A DNA stretch of 64,000 bases from Marinilabilia salmonicolor JCM 21150. Lineage in GTDB: Bacteria > Bacteroidota > Bacteroidia > Bacteroidales > Marinilabiliaceae. Shown here piece after piece: positions 1 through 8,415 of this stretch; the first letter of the stretch is position 1, and the number at the start of each line of letters is the position of its first letter. A program made the position numbers and the translations under genes. The DNA lies in the NCBI RefSeq assembly GCF_000259075.1, contig NZ_AJKI01000031.1:271586-335585 (forward strand), in the 5' to 3' direction. Below the pieces are notes generated by a model. The model did no database searches, had not been told where the DNA came from, and saw nothing but the letters and a program-made list of their open reading frames with translations.

Positions 1-2
1 AA

Positions 3-329
3 ATTATAAAAGAAGAGGAAAAGAACAATCCGGTTTTCATCACCATTGCGGGAATGAGCAATGCCCTTAGCGGATTCAGTGATGCTCAAACACACTGTCC
101 GGTAATAGCCTGCCCTCCGACAAGCAGTTCATTTGCGGGATCCGACATCTACTCGAGCCTCAGAATGCCTTCAGGAGTGGCTCCACTGGTAATTCTGAGT
201 CCGGAAAATGCAGCTCTGGCCACCGCAAAAATATTCGGCATTTCCAATGAAAACATCCGGCAAAAGGTGGTTGAATTTCAGGAAAAACAAAGGCAAAAGC
301 TAAAAGAAGACAATGCTTCTCTTTCCTGA
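3..329 (+). CDS. purE: Class II N5-CAIR mutase/AIR carboxylase PurE, C-terminal part
   Basis: This is the 3' end of an ORF that enters from the left edge, so the start is outside the window. The product would catalyse the carboxylation step of purine synthesis that gives CAIR, in the cytoplasm. The visible part contains SNALSGF, the segment CPVIACPP and the stretch SDIYSSLRMPSGVAPLVI. These match the class II PurE/metazoan PAICS type (IACPP...DIYSSLRMPSG) rather than the E. coli class I type. The tail is charged and ends in KEDNASLS. Class II assignment rests on remembered family motifs. The gene stands alone here, with a repeat-rich gap after it. Confidence 0.82.
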   Translation: MIKEEEKNNPVFITIAGMSNALSGFSDAQTHCPVIACPPTSSSFAGSDIYSSLRMPSGVAPLVILSPENAALATAKIFGISNENIRQKVVEFQEKQRQKLKEDNASLS

Positions 330-334
330 ATAAA

Positions 335-487
335 TAGTGTTTGTCCATAAACTAAACGTTTTTCACGTGTTTGAAATAGAAAGTTCAGACTCAATGCATG
401 TAAAAAACCTAAACTACAGAATACTACTGTATTTGAGGATTTAGATTTTGAGCAACAACCCAGAAGTTGGACTTTAAAGACAAACAC
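335..487 (+). repeat. Degenerate hairpin-repeat copy (family 1)
   Basis: The left end GTGTTTGTCCATAAA near 337 and the right end CTTTAAAGACAAACAC near 472-487 are inverted relative to each other. They match the ends of better copies at 18499-18672 and 60217-60386. The interior is diverged. This copy and the next fill most of the 509-base gap between purE and tsaC, in which I see no gene. Confidence 0.45.
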
Positions 488-489
488 CA

Positions 490-656
490 AATAGTGCCCG
501 TCTATAAAGTCGGGAAAAATTGCAATTGGAACTGTGTCGGTTCAGAATGTTGGGTTTGCAAGGCTTGGCATTCCCGAAAATGCGGAGTTTACCTGAGTAA
601 ATGAGTACTTTTCGGGAATGGCATAACGAAGCAAACGTGACTTTATGAACAGACAC
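490..656 (-). repeat. Interspersed hairpin repeat, family 1, copy A (reverse orientation)
   Basis: Read on the minus strand it begins GTGTCTGTTCATAAAGT and passes through a perfect 11-bp stem, ATTCCCGAAAA (570-580) paired with TTTTCGGGAAT (609-619). The conserved loop between the arms contains CATTTACTCAGGTAAACTCCG on the minus strand. Loop and flanks match copies at 11521, 18499, 26572 and 60217, while the arms differ in sequence but still pair. No ORF is present. Confidence 0.7.
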
Positions 657-775
657 AAAATCGGGACCAAAAAACATCCATGAGGCACAACGTCTGGGAC
701 ATCAACATCTCTGACCTGCCTCATGGATTTGTTTTTTATAAAACCTGACCGATTACAACTCATTCAGGAAAGTAT

Positions 776-783
776 TACCTTTG
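776..783 (+). promoter_or_regulatory. Bacteroidota -7 box (TACCTTTG) for tsaC
   Basis: TACCTTTG fits the TAnnTTTG -7 consensus of the Bacteroidota primary sigma factor and lies 55 bases before the ATG of tsaC. A clear TTG-type -33 element at the expected distance is not obvious. Confidence 0.5.
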
Positions 784-838
784 CACCTCAAAAGTTTTTA
801 ACGCTTTTTTTCAAAAGCAATTTTGAACAAAACCAACT

Positions 839-1801
839 ATGCAAACAGGAAAAGCAATCCAGCACGCAGCAAGATTAATCCGGGAAGGAAAACTTGTTGC
901 TTTTCCAACAGAAACAGTTTACGGACTAGGAGCCAATGCATTTAATCCGGATGCGGTGGCCAATATATTCAGGCTCAAGGAACGCCCTTCCTTTGACCCG
1001 TTAATTGTTCACGTAGCCAATCTTGAACAGGCCGCCTCATTAAGCAAACACTCTGACGACCGGATTCGTCTTTTGGCAGAAAAATTCTGGCCCGGACCGC
1101 TAACCATTGTTGTAGAAAAAAATGAAAGGGTACCGGACATTGTAACATCAGGGCTCAACACTGTCGGGATTCGCATGCCAGACCATCCGCTTGCACTCCG
1201 GTTGATTTCGGAAGCCCAAACCCCCATTGCAGCACCCAGCGCCAATAAATTTGGAAGAATAAGTCCCACCAGAGCTGAACATGTGGCAAATCAATTGCCC
1301 GATGTGCCATATATTATTGATGGCGGACCAACAACTGTGGGTATTGAGTCGAGCGTAATACGGTTGCACGACGATGGATTCGTAATGCTCAGACCCGGAG
1401 CAGTAAGCAGTGAAGAAATCAAAAAAGTAATTCCTGAATCTCATATCCGGATAGAAAAAGAAGACGAATTTCACTCCCCCGGCCAGATAAAATCACATTA
1501 CAGTCCACAAAAATCAATGTTTCTCGGAATATCAGATTTCAATGACTCAGACCTGAGCAATGGAGGTCTGATAGCTTGGGGAACCCCGGAATATGCCTCA
1601 AAATTCAAAAAAGTTGAATACTTATCAAAAACCCGTAACTCTGAAGAGGCTGCCATCAATCTCTTTAATGCGCTGCACACGATGGAAGCAGCAGACGTGG
1701 AATTCATTATTGCAGATACTGTTCCCGAAGAAGGAATCGGTATTGCCATCATGGACAGGTTAAAAAAAGCAGCCTACAGGCACCGCAATAACGCATCATA
1801 A
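839..1801 (+). CDS. tsaC: L-threonylcarbamoyladenylate synthase, Sua5 type
   Basis: It makes threonylcarbamoyl-AMP from threonine, bicarbonate and ATP, the first step of the tRNA t6A37 modification. At 320 residues it is the long Sua5 form. The YrdC domain covers about residues 8-200, with the motifs FPTETVYGLGANA, LKERPSFDPLIVHV, PSANKFGRISPT and GIESSVI. A linker with HSPGQIKSHYSP, typical of Sua5, leads to the C-terminal domain. The ATG lies 55 bases after a -7 box. It appears monocistronic; the other t6A genes are not in the window. Family identity is firm. Confidence 0.95.
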   Translation: MQTGKAIQHAARLIREGKLVAFPTETVYGLGANAFNPDAVANIFRLKERPSFDPLIVHVANLEQAASLSKHSDDRIRLLAEKFWPGPLTIVVEKNERVPDIVTSGLNTVGIRMPDHPLALRLISEAQTPIAAPSANKFGRISPTRAEHVANQLPDVPYIIDGGPTTVGIESSVIRLHDDGFVMLRPGAVSSEEIKKVIPESHIRIEKEDEFHSPGQIKSHYSPQKSMFLGISDFNDSDLSNGGLIAWGTPEYASKFKKVEYLSKTRNSEEAAINLFNALHTMEAADVEFIIADTVPEEGIGIAIMDRLKKAAYRHRNNAS

Positions 1802-1958
1802 TTAATATTTCCATCACTATCCGAGTTGTATCCAATAGCACATCTAAATATTTTTAAGGTTTTTTGTCAAAAATCCTTATTTTTTTATAACTTGCCCTCA
1901 ATATTGTGCTAATGCATTACAATTTATCAAAATTTCAAACCCAAAATTCACTTAAACT

Positions 1959-2267
1959 ATGAAAAAGCTATTTTTCATTGCCATCGTGTTTGGCCTAATG
2001 TCATGTGCCGGACAATCAGGAAAAGACAACAAAACTGAAGAAGCTGTAGAAGAAACCACTGAAAGCGTTTCCGAAGCTGCTGAGGATGCTGCTGCCGAAG
2101 CAGAAGATGTTGCAGAAGACGCCGCAGATGCTGCAAAAGACGCAACAGAAGAAGTTAGTGAAGCAGCCGAAGATGCTGCCGACGCTGCAAAAGAAACTGC
2201 TGAAGACGTTGCTGACGCAGCTGAAGAAGGAGCTGACAAGCTAAAAGACGAAGCTGAGAAGCTGTAA
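1959..2267 (+). CDS. Small acidic Ala/Glu/Asp-repeat lipoprotein
   Basis: A 102-residue protein. It has a lipoprotein signal (MKKLFFIAIVFGLMSC, lipobox LMSC with Cys16) and then an almost uninterrupted run of Ala, Glu, Asp and Lys with Val/Thr. The run falls into imperfect units such as EAAEDAADAAKE and DVAEDAADAAKD, which suggests a long amphipathic helix of the LEA/apolipoprotein kind. I do not recognise a named family. It would be tethered to the outer or inner membrane and extend into the periplasm; a stress-protective or spacer role is only a guess. A rho-independent terminator follows 28 bases after the stop, so it is a single-gene unit. Confidence 0.8.
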   Translation: MKKLFFIAIVFGLMSCAGQSGKDNKTEEAVEETTESVSEAAEDAAAEAEDVAEDAADAAKDATEEVSEAAEDAADAAKETAEDVADAAEEGADKLKDEAEKL

Positions 2268-2294
2268 TACAGAATTTTCATTCCTACGAATTAA

Positions 2295-2323
2295 GAGGTT
2301 GCCTGAACAGCAGCCTCTTTTTT
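2295..2323 (+). terminator. Rho-independent terminator after the small lipoprotein gene
   Basis: GAGGTTGC (2295-2302) pairs with GCAGCCTC (2310-2317), including one G-T pair, over a 7-base loop. Six T residues follow. Confidence 0.85.
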
Positions 2324-2377
2324 ACGTAATTTATTGCATCATTTTTCATGGTGAAACACGCTTAAGTAGCTTCATCA

Positions 2378-2409
2378 TTTGTTTCAAATCAAGGTTTCTT
2401 CTATTTTTG
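2378..2409 (+). promoter_or_regulatory. recG promoter, full -33/-7 match
   Basis: TTTG at 2378-2381 and TATTTTTG at 2402-2409 are separated by 20 bases, the Bacteroidota primary promoter layout. The recG ATG is only 11 bases beyond the -7 box, so the leader would be very short. Confidence 0.65.
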
Positions 2410-2419
2410 AGCTCAGAAT

Positions 2420-4519
2420 ATGTCTGATCTCTCTACACATAATATCATGTACCTGCCGGGGGTAGGCCCAAAGAAAGCAGAGATTCTGAAAAAAGAACTA
2501 AAAATAGTCTCTTTTGAGGATTTGCTTTATCATTTCCCGTATCGCTATGTTGACCGTAGCAGGTTTTACAGCATCCGCGAAATAAGCGGGGATATGCCAT
2601 ACATCCAGGTAAAAGGAAAAATCACTTCATTGAAGCTCGCCGGAGAAAGCAGAGGCAAACGTATGGTTGGCACTTTCACCGACGGTACGGGCACGCTGGA
2701 ACTGGTATGGTTCAAAGGCCTGAAGTACCTCAAAGAACAAATAAAACCCAACGAAACCTATATTTTATTCGGAAAACCATCCAGATTCAACAACACTATA
2801 AATGTAGTGCATCCTGAACTGGACAAAGAGCAAAACGGAAAAGTTCAGTTCTTTGCAGGACTTCAGCCATTTTACAATACCACCGAGAAGATGAAAAGCA
2901 GTTACCTCGGTTCCCGTGCAATGTTCAAACTGGTACAAAACGCTTTTCAAACATACAATTCAGTCATCCCCGAAACACTCCCGGCCCGTATTGTGGAACA
3001 ACTCAGGTTGATGAATATTAACCAGGCATTACGACACATACATATGCCACCCGACGCGGAAACACTTCAAAAAGCATCATTCCGTCTGAAGTTTGAGGAG
3101 CTTTTTTACATTCAACTAAACATCCTCAGGTTACGCAATCAGCGCACTTTCAACCTGAAAGGACACGTTTTTGCCACCGTAGGTCAACACCTCAATCGTT
3201 TCTATGCCGAAAACCTTCCCTTCGAACTTACCAACGCCCAAAAACGCGTCATTAAAGAGATACGTCGCGACATGGGGAGTGGTCATCAAATGAATCGGTT
3301 ACTACAGGGAGACGTGGGAAGCGGAAAAACACTGGTTGCCCTCATGGTAATGCTGATAGCCATCGACAACAATTATCAGGCCTGCATTATGGCTCCCACC
3401 GAAATTCTGGCGACTCAGCACTTCGAAAGCATCACGGAAATGCTTATGGGAATGGATATTCAGGTAGGAATACTAACTGGCTCCACAAAAAAAACTGCCA
3501 GAGAAGAGCTGCACGCCCGGCTGCAGTCAGGAGAACTTAACATACTGATTGGCACCCATGCGCTTATCGAAGATACAGTAAAATTCCACAATCTGGGTTT
3601 GGTGGTTATTGATGAGCAGCACCGCTTTGGCGTCGCTCAGCGGGCCCGTTTGTGGAAAAAAAACACCTCTCCACCTCATGTACTGGTAATGACAGCTACG
3701 CCCATTCCCAGAACCCTGGCAATGACAACCTACGGAGATCTTGAGGTGTCGGTAATCGATGAATTGCCCCCCGGACGAAAGCCTGTGGAAACGACACACA
3801 CTTACCACAAGAAACGACTGGGAATCAATAAATTTGTCAAGGAGCAGATAGATGCAGGTCGCCAGGTGTATGTAGTCTATCCACTCATTGAAGAATCCGA
3901 AAAAATGGATTTTCAGAACCTGACGGATGGATTTGAATACATAAAAAGTGTATTTCCCAACAACAAGGTTTCGATGGTTCATGGTAAAATGAAACCGGCT
4001 GATAAAGATGCCGCCATGCAGGAATTTGCCTCTGGAAAGTCCCAGATTCTCGTATCCACCACGGTAATTGAGGTGGGAGTTAATGTTCCCAACGCTTCTG
4101 TAATGATTATCGAAAGTGCAGAACGCTTTGGACTATCACAACTTCATCAGCTTCGTGGACGCGTAGGAAGAGGTGCCGATCAAAGCTATTGCATCCTGAT
4201 GACCGGATATAAACTTTCGGCAGAGACCCGAAAACGTATGGAGATTATGACCGCTACAAATGACGGCTTTGAAATAGCCGAAGCCGACATGAGACTTCGT
4301 GGCCCTGGCGATCTGGAAGGGACACAACAATCGGGACTTCCCTTTGAGTTAAAAATTGCCAACCTGGCCAAGGACACCCGCATTCTTCAAATGGCGCGCA
4401 ATGTAGCGTCAGACATCCTAAAAGATGACCCTCTTTTGGATAAACACGATAGCGCAATGCTGCGTCGCCAGCTTAAAAAACTGGCACAACAAAAGATGAA
4501 CTGGGCGATGATTAGTTGA
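2420..4519 (+). CDS. recG: ATP-dependent DNA helicase RecG
   Basis: RecG remodels stalled replication forks and branch-migrates Holliday junctions. At 699 residues it is of usual length. The N-terminal wedge with an OB fold covers about residues 60-170. The helicase core follows: GDVGSGKT (Walker A, 297-304), DEQHRFG (398-404, the DEQH box) and MTATPIPRTLA from 424. The second RecA lobe carries VSTTVIEVGVNVPNA and QLHQLRGRVGRG. The C-terminal part has the RecG TRG-like segment around FEIAEADMRLRGPGDLEGTQQSG. It starts just after a good promoter and has no co-transcribed neighbour that I can see. Confidence 0.97.
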   Translation: MSDLSTHNIMYLPGVGPKKAEILKKELKIVSFEDLLYHFPYRYVDRSRFYSIREISGDMPYIQVKGKITSLKLAGESRGKRMVGTFTDGTGTLELVWFKGLKYLKEQIKPNETYILFGKPSRFNNTINVVHPELDKEQNGKVQFFAGLQPFYNTTEKMKSSYLGSRAMFKLVQNAFQTYNSVIPETLPARIVEQLRLMNINQALRHIHMPPDAETLQKASFRLKFEELFYIQLNILRLRNQRTFNLKGHVFATVGQHLNRFYAENLPFELTNAQKRVIKEIRRDMGSGHQMNRLLQGDVGSGKTLVALMVMLIAIDNNYQACIMAPTEILATQHFESITEMLMGMDIQVGILTGSTKKTAREELHARLQSGELNILIGTHALIEDTVKFHNLGLVVIDEQHRFGVAQRARLWKKNTSPPHVLVMTATPIPRTLAMTTYGDLEVSVIDELPPGRKPVETTHTYHKKRLGINKFVKEQIDAGRQVYVVYPLIEESEKMDFQNLTDGFEYIKSVFPNNKVSMVHGKMKPADKDAAMQEFASGKSQILVSTTVIEVGVNVPNASVMIIESAERFGLSQLHQLRGRVGRGADQSYCILMTGYKLSAETRKRMEIMTATNDGFEIAEADMRLRGPGDLEGTQQSGLPFELKIANLAKDTRILQMARNVASDILKDDPLLDKHDSAMLRRQLKKLAQQKMNWAMIS

Positions 4520-4674
4520 AAAAAACAATACAGAAAAAATTCCTCAATATAAAATCGTCTAAATTATCTCACCTACCTCCTGCTATTGCTCAATCCTACA
4601 AGATGTTAAATGTTATTTTAATTTGTTCTAAACAAAAAATAGAACCACTCACTATCCAATCATCCCCAATTATA

Positions 4675-4682
4675 TACATTTG
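4675..4682 (+). promoter_or_regulatory. -7 box (TACATTTG) for the rseC-rnf operon
   Basis: TACATTTG matches TAnnTTTG and lies 22 bases before the rseC ATG. No convincing -33 box is visible. Confidence 0.5.
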
Positions 4683-4704
4683 TGCCGCACAAGGGGTATA
4701 AAAC

Positions 4705-5127
4705 ATGTCAGAAAACAAGCAAATAGAACATCAGGGGATTGTAGAACAATCTGATGGTGAGCGCGCAACAGTGAGAATACTAAGTCAGTCGGCTTGTGCC
4801 TCATGTCATGCCAAAGGCGTTTGCACTGCTGCAGATCTTCAGGAAAAACTGATTGATGCATCGTGCGACCGTCCTTTTAAGCACGGAGACCGCGTCACAT
4901 TGGTGGGCGAAAGCAGGCTGGGGTTACAGGCAGCCTGGTGGGCGTATATTCTGCCGTTGTTTCTGATACTGGCCACCCTCATCACCACCTTCACACTTAC
5001 CAACAATGAAAACCTTGCCGGCCTTCTGGCTTTAGGAATAATGGTCCCCTACTTTCTAATCCTCAGGTTATTTAACCACAAGTTTTTTAAAACGTTTTCT
5101 TTTACCATAAAACCATCTACGGAGTAG
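4705..5127 (+). CDS. rseC: RseC/MucC-family membrane protein
   Basis: A 140-residue protein. It has an N-terminal soluble segment with a cysteine cluster (Cys31, Cys34, Cys40, in SACASCHAKGVC) and two transmembrane helices at about 74-95 and 103-122. This is the RseC/MucC pattern. In enterobacteria RseC helps the Rsx (Rnf) complex keep SoxR reduced and also affects sigma-E. In Bacteroidota it is usually found as the first gene of the rnf operon, as here: rnfB starts 4 bases after its stop. The link to Rnf is therefore contextual, and the SoxR role cannot be assumed. Confidence 0.88.
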   Translation: MSENKQIEHQGIVEQSDGERATVRILSQSACASCHAKGVCTAADLQEKLIDASCDRPFKHGDRVTLVGESRLGLQAAWWAYILPLFLILATLITTFTLTNNENLAGLLALGIMVPYFLILRLFNHKFFKTFSFTIKPSTE

Positions 5128-5131
5128 TGTT

Positions 5132-6007
5132 ATGAGTATTGTTTTGATTACCATATTGACACTGGCCGGCCTGGGCGCATTGGCTGCAGTGATACTTTAT
5201 CTGGCTTCCCAGAAATTTAAAGTCTTCGAAGATCCCCGCATCGACAAAGTTGAAGAAGCCCTTCCGGCTGCAAATTGCGGTGGATGCGGTTTTCCCGGCT
5301 GTCGTGCCTTTGCGGAAGCATTGGTGAAAGCTGATGACATATCAGACCTTAACTGTCCGGTGGGAGGCCCCGATGTGATGTCCACCGTTGCTGAAATTCT
5401 TGGCAAAGAAGTAAGCAAAGCCGACCCTATGGTGGCAGTGGTTCGCTGCAACGGGACATGTGAAAACAGGCCACGTCTCAACGATTATGAAGGTGCAACT
5501 TCCTGTGCCGTGGCAGCCGCTCTTTATGGCGGAGAAACAGGATGTTCCTACGGATGCTATGGTCTGGGTGATTGTGTGGAAGCATGTGACTTTGAGGCCA
5601 TGTATATGGATGAAGAGACCGGACTTCCGGTTATCATTGAAGACAACTGTGTGGCATGTGGCGCTTGTGTGGATGCCTGCCCCAAAGACATCATCGAACT
5701 TCGCAAAAAAGGCCCCAAGAGCCGTCGGATTTTTGTCAGCTGTGTAAATCAGGACAAGGGAGCAGTGGCTAAAAAAGCCTGCGACGTAGCCTGCATCGGA
5801 TGCGGAAAATGTGCGAAAGTTTGTCCGTTCGACGCCATCACTATCGAAAACAACCTTGCATACATCGATTACGACAAATGTCGTTTGTGCCGGAAGTGTG
5901 TTCCTGTTTGTCCCACCAATGCCATTCATGAAATAAACTTTCCTCCTCCGAAACCAAAACCGGCTAAAGAAGAGGAACCGGCCAACACACCCGCTAGCAG
6001 TAATTAA
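5132..6007 (+). CDS. rnfB: Rnf electron transport complex subunit B
   Basis: RnfB is the ferredoxin-facing iron-sulfur subunit of the ferredoxin:NAD+ oxidoreductase. It is a 291-residue protein with an N-terminal membrane anchor (residues 3-25). A 4Fe-4S domain with Cys49, Cys52, Cys57 and Cys75 (NCGGCGFPGC...NCPVGG) follows. Several more cysteine clusters come after it, including VACGACVDACP, CIGCGKCAKVCP and CRLCRKCVPVCP. The length and number of clusters fit the long clostridial/Bacteroidota RnfB rather than the 190-residue RsxB. The tail is Pro/Lys/Glu-rich. It lies between rseC (4-base gap) and rnfC (30 bases). Confidence 0.96.
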   Translation: MSIVLITILTLAGLGALAAVILYLASQKFKVFEDPRIDKVEEALPAANCGGCGFPGCRAFAEALVKADDISDLNCPVGGPDVMSTVAEILGKEVSKADPMVAVVRCNGTCENRPRLNDYEGATSCAVAAALYGGETGCSYGCYGLGDCVEACDFEAMYMDEETGLPVIIEDNCVACGACVDACPKDIIELRKKGPKSRRIFVSCVNQDKGAVAKKACDVACIGCGKCAKVCPFDAITIENNLAYIDYDKCRLCRKCVPVCPTNAIHEINFPPPKPKPAKEEEPANTPASSN

Positions 6008-6037
6008 TCTGGATGTTCATTTAAAAGAAATATCACC

Positions 6038-7366
6038 GTGCTTAAAACATTTTCCATAGGAGGAATTCATCCGGCCGACCGCAAGATATCTGCCGATAAA
6101 AGCATTGAGGTGCTTCCTCTGCCCAAACGAGTGGTGGTACCTGTGGCCCAACACATAGGGGCTCCGGCCAAAACTGAAGTCAAAAAAGGCGATCTGGTAA
6201 AAGCAGGACAGGTCATTGCCAAATCCGGTGGTTTTGTATCAGCCAATATTCACTCTCCTGTATCAGGTAAAGTATTCAAACTCGACGAAGTTGTGGATGC
6301 TTCAGGCTACAGAAAACCAGTTGTCATAATTGACGTGGAAGATGACGAGTGGGAAGAATCCATTGATCGCTCAGAAACATTAAAAACCGAAATAACCATT
6401 TCTTCTGAAGAAATTGTGAAAAAAGTGGGAGAAATGGGAATCGTTGGAATGGGAGGAGCTACTTTTCCTGCCCATGTCAAACTGGCCCCTCCCCCGGGAA
6501 AAAAATGTGAAGTACTCATTATCAACGGAGTGGAGTGCGAACCATTTTTGACCAGCGATCACCGTGTAATGCTGGAAAAAGGGGATGAACTCATCGTTGG
6601 CATCAGGATACTGATGAAAGCGCTCAAAGTGGACCGTGCGGTTATTGGCATCGAAAACAACAAACCGGATGCCATCAAACACCTGAGTCAGTTAGCTGAT
6701 AAAGAACAAGGCATCGAAGTTCAACCACTGAAAGTGCAATACCCCCAGGGAGGAGAGAAACAACTTATTGACGCCGTCACCGGACGTCAGGTTCCCTCCG
6801 GAAAATTGCCCATTGAAGTAGGTGCAGTAGTTCACAACGTGGGCACCACACTGGCTGTTTATGAAGCTGTTCAAAAAAATAAACCTCTTATAGAACGGGT
6901 TGTAACCGTTACCGGACCCGGCGTTAGCAAACCATCCAACTTTCTGGCACGCATCGGAACTCCCGTTAGTCAACTCATTGAAGCTGCAGGCGGCCTTCCC
7001 GACAATACAGGAAAGGTTATTGGTGGCGGCCCCATGATGGGAAAGGCATTGTCGAATCTGGAAGTACCTGTCACCAAAGGAAGTTCAGGAATCCTGGTTT
7101 TCCCGCACGAAGAAGCACACCGCAAACCAATGGAAAACTGTATCCGGTGCGGAAAGTGTGTGTCAGTATGTCCAATGGGGCTGGAACCCTACCTCCTGAT
7201 GATTGAGACAGAAAAAGAGTTGCTCGACCGAGCCGAAAGCGACAATATCATGGACTGTATAGAGTGCGGATCATGCAGCTTTACATGCCCCGCCACCCGG
7301 CCACTGCTGGATTACATCCGACTTGGAAAAGGGAAAGTGGGACAAATCATCCGAAACAGAAACTAA
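6038..7366 (+). CDS. rnfC: Rnf electron transport complex subunit C
   Basis: RnfC is the peripheral subunit that carries FMN and the NAD(H) site. It has 442 residues from a GTG start; the first residues (LKTFSIGGIHP) match family N-termini, and no ATG lies nearer. A barrel-sandwich/RnfC_N region comes first. The nucleotide/FMN region has GMGGATFPAHVKL and INGVECEPFLTSDHR. Two 4Fe-4S sites follow (CIRCGKCVSVCP and CIECGSCSFTCP). It lacks the long alanine-rich C-terminal extension of enterobacterial RsxC, as expected in this phylum. rnfD follows after 18 bases. Confidence 0.96.
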   Translation: MLKTFSIGGIHPADRKISADKSIEVLPLPKRVVVPVAQHIGAPAKTEVKKGDLVKAGQVIAKSGGFVSANIHSPVSGKVFKLDEVVDASGYRKPVVIIDVEDDEWEESIDRSETLKTEITISSEEIVKKVGEMGIVGMGGATFPAHVKLAPPPGKKCEVLIINGVECEPFLTSDHRVMLEKGDELIVGIRILMKALKVDRAVIGIENNKPDAIKHLSQLADKEQGIEVQPLKVQYPQGGEKQLIDAVTGRQVPSGKLPIEVGAVVHNVGTTLAVYEAVQKNKPLIERVVTVTGPGVSKPSNFLARIGTPVSQLIEAAGGLPDNTGKVIGGGPMMGKALSNLEVPVTKGSSGILVFPHEEAHRKPMENCIRCGKCVSVCPMGLEPYLLMIETEKELLDRAESDNIMDCIECGSCSFTCPATRPLLDYIRLGKGKVGQIIRNRN

Positions 7367-7384
7367 TACAAAGCATCATATAAA

Positions 7385-8401
7385 ATGAATCAAAAATTAG
7401 TTGTATCTCCATCCCCGCATGTACACAGTGGCGACTCTGTGTCCAAAAACATGTATGGAGTAATCATCGCACTCATTCCGGCGTTGCTGGCATCTTTGTG
7501 GTATTTTGGCATCGGGGCCCTGATCGTGACACTAACTGCCATTGCAGCCTGTGTCCTTTTTGAATGGGTAATTCAGAAATACCTGATGAAAGCCACGCCA
7601 TCAATCTCTGATGGTTCTGCGGCATTAACCGGATTGTTACTGGCATTCAATTTGCCCACAAACATTCCCATCGGACTCATTATCATCGGTGCTGCCGTTG
7701 CTATTGGCATTGGAAAAATGTCTTTTGGCGGTTTGGGAAACAACCCCTTTAACCCGGCACTGGTAGGACGCGTATTTCTTCTTATATCATTCCCGGTACA
7801 AATGACCAGCTGGCCGGTTCCTGTAGCATCACGTTTTCAATATCTGGATGCCACAACCGGCGCAACCCCCTTATCAGTAATGAAAGAAGGCTTGTCTTCA
7901 GGTGCCTCATTTTCTGAAATAATGTCAGAAATTCCATCCTACCTCAATCTCTTCATGGGAAATATGGGAGGTAGTGCCGGTGAGGTCGCCGGAATTGCTT
8001 TGGTACTGGGAGGTCTTTACCTTTTGGTACGAAAAATCATCACCTGGCATATACCGGTGAGTGTACTTGGGTCCATTGCTGTTTTTACAGCCATCCTTCA
8101 CTTTTCCAATCCTGATGATTATGCAGGACCACTGTTTCACATTCTCACAGGAGGTGTTTTACTGGGCGCCTTTTTCATGGCCACCGACTACGTAAGTTCT
8201 CCAATGTCGAGAAAAGGAATGTTGCTCTATGGAGTCGGTATTGGCGTAATAACAGTTCTCATCAGGGTTTATGGATCTTATCCGGAAGGGGTTTCATTTG
8301 CCATTCTCATCATGAATGCGTTTGTTCCTCTGATTGACAGGTACATGAAACCAAAGCGATTTGGAGAAAAAATAAAAGCAGCAAAAGTTCAAAAACAATA
8401 A
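7385..8401 (+). CDS. rnfD: Rnf electron transport complex subunit D
   Basis: Membrane subunit of 338 residues with many hydrophobic helices. It has the covalent flavinylation site TTGATPLS; by analogy with NqrB/RnfD, FMN would be attached to Thr161. The segment GGLGNNPFNPALVGRVF is a hallmark of the RnfD/NqrB family. It takes part in the sodium- or proton-translocating electron path. rnfG begins 14 bases downstream. Nothing is unusual in length or motifs. Confidence 0.96.
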   Translation: MNQKLVVSPSPHVHSGDSVSKNMYGVIIALIPALLASLWYFGIGALIVTLTAIAACVLFEWVIQKYLMKATPSISDGSAALTGLLLAFNLPTNIPIGLIIIGAAVAIGIGKMSFGGLGNNPFNPALVGRVFLLISFPVQMTSWPVPVASRFQYLDATTGATPLSVMKEGLSSGASFSEIMSEIPSYLNLFMGNMGGSAGEVAGIALVLGGLYLLVRKIITWHIPVSVLGSIAVFTAILHFSNPDDYAGPLFHILTGGVLLGAFFMATDYVSSPMSRKGMLLYGVGIGVITVLIRVYGSYPEGVSFAILIMNAFVPLIDRYMKPKRFGEKIKAAKVQKQ

Positions 8402-8415
8402 ACAGGACGTATTGT

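Noticed and set aside
490..656. CRISPR repeat or phage attachment site
   Set aside because: The palindromes are dispersed singly over the window, with no regular spacers or cas genes and no integrase nearby.
1952..2281. 109-codon minus-strand ORF opposite the acidic lipoprotein gene
   Set aside because: It is a Ser/Ala-rich mirror of the repetitive GCT/GAA codons of the real gene. The sense strand has a lipoprotein signal and a terminator.
3527..3982. 151-codon minus-strand ORF inside recG
   Set aside because: It overlaps the helicase motifs of recG on the other strand; codon content is that of a shadow frame.
4516..4701. Small + strand ORF between recG and rseC
   Set aside because: It begins at a TTG overlapping the recG stop, has no recognisable motif and runs through the rseC promoter.
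5342..5929. 195-codon minus-strand ORF inside rnfB
   Set aside because: It is a shadow of rnfB, whose frame carries all the iron-sulfur motifs.
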